Assembly: GCF_040436345.1 (NCBI RefSeq)
Contig: NC_133230.1
Span: forward strand, 16,688,197-16,752,196
Direction of reading: 5' to 3'
DNA from: Pagrus major
Lineage: Eukaryota > Chordata > Actinopteri > Spariformes > Sparidae
Length of the DNA: 64,000 nt
Positions within the stretch are counted from its first letter, which is position 1, and each line of letters begins with the position of its first letter. Under the pieces are notes generated by a model, which saw nothing but the letters and a program-made list of their open reading frames with translations, searched no databases and was not told where the DNA came from. Of the stretch, positions 60,945-64,000 are shown one piece after another. Both the position numbers and the translations under genes were made by a program.

Positions 60945-61089
60945 AATGGCTACATAATTATGGGTCGTAAAAGGGTGGAGACAAATCTCAGCATGTGTAA
61001 AAAGTTAAATTAGTCGATATTTTTTAACCTGAACATCATTGATCAATTTTTTTGTCTTAAAAACGCTGATACGCAGACTGAGATTTCAT

Positions 61090-61095
61090 TTTATT
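61090..61095 (-). terminator. slc39a4: Candidate slc39a4 polyadenylation signal
   Basis: TTTATT on the plus strand, AATAAA on the minus strand, about 300 bp after the slc39a4 stop. An alternative ATTAAA lies at 60490-60495 (minus), which would give a 3' UTR of about 900 nt. The sequence does not decide between them. Confidence 0.4.
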
Positions 61096-61391
61096 AGGTT
61101 CTCCCATCTACACACAATCCAACCTTTAAAAAATCCTATCTTTTTATAAACTACTACTCAATACTCAGTTGTTGTTTAGACTTAGAGAAGTGTCATTTTC
61201 TGCTCACCAGCTTGTAGTTTGTGGCATAATATTAATATTGTTAGTGTTAATATTTTACATACTACTGTGTTCACAGGGGGGACACTCATAAACATTTGAA
61301 ACAAGGTCAAATAATCACATCTTCTGGAGTTTAGGACATTTAAGTGGCAGAGAAAAAATTATCATGTATGACTGGACTGGTGTCTTCACAT

Positions 61392-64000
61392 TTAAAAGCT
61401 GATTTTTTCTTCATAAAGTGACAGCAGCAGCAGGATACTCCAGCCGGTCAGAAGGCCGATATTCTGCAGCAGAAACATCAGCCAGGGTTTCTTGTTGCTG
61501 ATGTGGATCATGGTGGGGAGCTAGAGGGAGGAAGAGGAGAGATGGAGGTTAAACTGGCAATAGACAACTGACTGCACCGTGAAATGGCCTCATGAAAAAT
61601 AACTATTCGGTCTACGTAAAAATGAGGGTTGACCTGACCAAAGCTGCTGATGGAGGAGGTACAGAAGGTGGAGAGGCAGAGTGATAGAAACCGAGGTAAA
61701 ACAAGAGTGAACGGATGATGGAGAGCGCCAGTGTTGTGTCACAGTCCGATCCCCAGCTGATATATGTTTCCTCTTACCACCGTGAGTTGAGACGGTTCAA
61801 AACCGGCTTTTCTACTCTGCCTTTTCATAGCACTGAGATCGGGGTTTCTTGGTCAAATTGGGATTCTTAGGGTTGTTTTTTGCTTTGGATAGTCATCCGG
61901 CTGCTAGCTGTAGCCATGTGGCGCCAACAGTAATACCACAGGGAAACACTAGGAGGGGATAAAGTTGAAAAGTTGTCTATTTTCACTTTAAAGGTTAAAC
62001 ATGCACATCTGATCTGTTAATATTTGATCCTGTTTTGATGGCAGCTTGTGTTGACGGCATTTTAGGGCCATTTTAGTTAACAGAGTGGGCTAATTGTTAA
62101 TGTAGAGTCGTTAATGTATGAAAAAATTACTCCTCAAGAAAACTACTTATCCGATATTCTCCTAATACACAGCAGTAAGTACTCACCATATCAGCCAGTC
62201 CCACATACAGGAAGAGTCCTGCAGTAATGGCAGCTATCCACTGTCTGGTAGCGAGGTCCGTGGCTACAGACAGAGCGATGTACATGCCGATGAACGAGGT
62301 CATGGCGCTGCCGACGTTTAAAAGCAACGCCTTGCGGATTGACATACCGCTGTGGAGCAAAATGGCAAAATCGCCTGGATAGAAACAAGAGAGACAGGAT
62401 GATATTAAGACTCAAACATGATCCAAACAGACGCCGCCTGCCATTGTGTGTGTTTGTGTGTGTGCGTGTTCTTTACCCAGTTCATGAGGTAGTTCATGGC
62501 AGAGTACAGCGACCGATGTGGCCAGACCAGACTTCCACGACAGGGAGAACGCAGCGCCCATCGCTAAGCCATCTGCAAAGTTGTGGATCCCGTCCCCGAT
62601 AGTTATCATGTAAGGCAGCAGACGCTGTTCTGTAGAGGCAGACACAGTGGTGGTTAGTGGTGGAGGAGCTACGATAATTAGCACAATTTGATGGTAGGAT
62701 GGTTGTTTTTCTGTCGGACACACTCACCTCTGGTGCGCTCTTTTGGCTCTGAGAGAGATTTCTCATTGTCACCACCGACCTGAAATGTACATGTTCATAA
62801 AACAGAACTGTGATCAAAACATTCATGAACAACTTCTCTTATTGACATTAATCTTACAATCTCTCACACACACTGAGTCAGCTTAGAAACCATTAGAGGA
62901 AGTGGTTTTAACAGTAGACACTTTGTTTACAGAGATTAAATGGATTCCAGGAGGTAGAAACCTGACTCCAACTTTTCTAAGTGAACACGTTTGGTTGGAC
63001 AGGTCTAAAATATTTTGATTATTTGTGCTCAAGCGACAGTCAAAATGTCTGGTCTGTGCATGTGGATTAGATCCCCTTTAGGTAAAGCCGCAGCATTTGC
63101 TCCGTATGAAGTATAGTGAGTATGTCACTCACCAGGTCTGCTTTTGATGCTGACTTGTCTTTTCGTCTCCTTTCTTGTTCATACAACTCCAAAACCCTCC
63201 CGTGGTCACAGTGGTGAGGCTCTGAATCCTCCTGAAAAGAGAGAGAAAGAAAATAATTACTTTTTAGCCTGAAGGTTGTGGCAAAAGGAAAGACCTTCAG
63301 AAAAAACAAAGGAGGATCTGAGGAAGTAAAGAACAGGGCGAGATATTGGAGGTATTAGACAACATGTTGAATACTGCAGCACAATTTGGAAAACAAGAAG
63401 AAGATAAATACAAGATGAAGTGTAAGAAAAAAAATCAGATGTAAGGAAACTTCTGAATTACTTAGTCTTTCATTTCTTTAATGAAAAATCAATAATGGTG
63501 TGTTCAGTTGTATCTGTATTGGTACTGTATTGTTTCCCTTACCCCGTGATGATGTTGATGATGGTGATGATTATCTTTATACGTGATCAGAGAGAAGATT
63601 GTTTCCATCAGATAGAAGTAGTAGATCCCGGCAATCAACACCAACATCTTGTAGATGTAGTCTGGAACTTCTTCCCCGTGTGAATGTGTGTGGTCGCTGG
63701 TTTCGGCCCCGTGCACATGTAAACCTAGAAACTGGACACAGACCGCACGAAGAAAGACAAAATGAGTACATGCGGCAGGAAAATGAAGATGATTGTCACA
63801 GTCCTGGTGGCCGAGTGGTCATGAATAACACCGAATAGCCACAATCTTCTCAAACCAGAGCTACAATTTAAGTGAATAACAGACTTATGCTGAACATAAT
63901 CCCTCACCATGGGCAGCAGGTGCAGTAATGCATCTCCAGTCAGTGAACCGACAGCCATGCTGATGCAGAACTGGATACAGGACTGGAACACGCCGGTACA
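61392..64000 (-). CDS. slc39a4: Zinc transporter ZIP4, C-terminal 300 residues; 5' part lies beyond the right edge
   Basis: ZIP4 imports zinc across the apical membrane of enterocytes. Minus-strand exons, in gene order: 64000-63908 (partial), 63731-63543, 63231-63133, 62779-62728, 62629-62477, 62374-62187, 61520-61392. The visible protein starts in a membrane helix ([15 protein letters not shown]), continues through [19 protein letters not shown], a helix ([19 protein letters not shown]) and a His-rich cytosolic loop (HHHHQHHHG). It then has [20 protein letters not shown] with the zinc-site HNFAD, and [19 protein letters not shown] with the second-site HELPHE motif. It ends in [12 protein letters not shown]; human ends LLLSLYEDDITF. 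The closeness to human SLC39A4 around both metal sites and the recql4 neighbour favour slc39a4 over other LIV-1 ZIPs. The extracellular N-terminal domain is not in the window. The tail-to-tail arrangement with recql4 leaves about 4.6 kb between stop codons. Confidence 0.93.

Overview
The window looks like a gene-dense stretch of a ray-finned (teleost, probably percomorph) fish nuclear genome. The evidence is compact vertebrate genes with GT-AG introns, protein sequences that follow the vertebrate orthologues closely, and several dispersed repeat families that I recognise from memory as common in teleosts. There is no bacterial-style organisation, and I saw no tRNA, rRNA or CRISPR array.

Layout, left to right. 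(1) 1-13.6 kb, minus strand: the 5' end of akap9, with coding exon 1 at 13383-13430 and exon 2 at 3339-3611; the rest is intron with old repeats. (2) 13.6-18.1 kb: intergenic, with repeats and a CAA microsatellite. (3) 18.1-20.0 kb, plus: mterf1, head-to-head with akap9 as in the human 7q21 arrangement. (4) 20.3-21.46 kb: seven-unit, 164-bp tandem array of a fold-back element, between mterf1 and dus3l. (5) 22.06-27.34 kb, plus: dus3l, 15 coding exons. (6) 28.9-33.3 kb, plus: a ZP1/ZP4-type egg-coat gene (ZP-N1, trefoil, ZP domain), 12 exons. (7) 34.3-43.1 kb, plus: cndp2, 11 coding exons, with two consecutive GC-AG introns. (8) 44.4-56.9 kb, plus: recql4, 28 coding exons, with an enlarged exon 6 and a complete CCHC zinc knuckle. 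(9) 57-60.5 kb: intergenic with two nearly complete non-autonomous DNA elements. (10) 61.39-64.0 kb, minus: the 3' two-thirds of slc39a4 (ZIP4), running off the right edge; recql4 and slc39a4 are also close together in human 8q24.3.

Every gene recognised is an ordinary host gene: centrosomal scaffold, mitochondrial transcription factor, tRNA modification, egg coat, dipeptide hydrolysis, DNA replication/repair helicase and zinc import. They form no single pathway. The least ordinary items are the fold-back tandem array with a mirror-like order of unit subtypes, the paired GC-AG introns in cndp2, and the mterf1 leader with a 20-codon upstream ORF overlapping an alternative in-frame start. Exon boundaries were read by eye from splice sites and reading-frame continuity; for each complete gene the exon lengths sum to a multiple of three.
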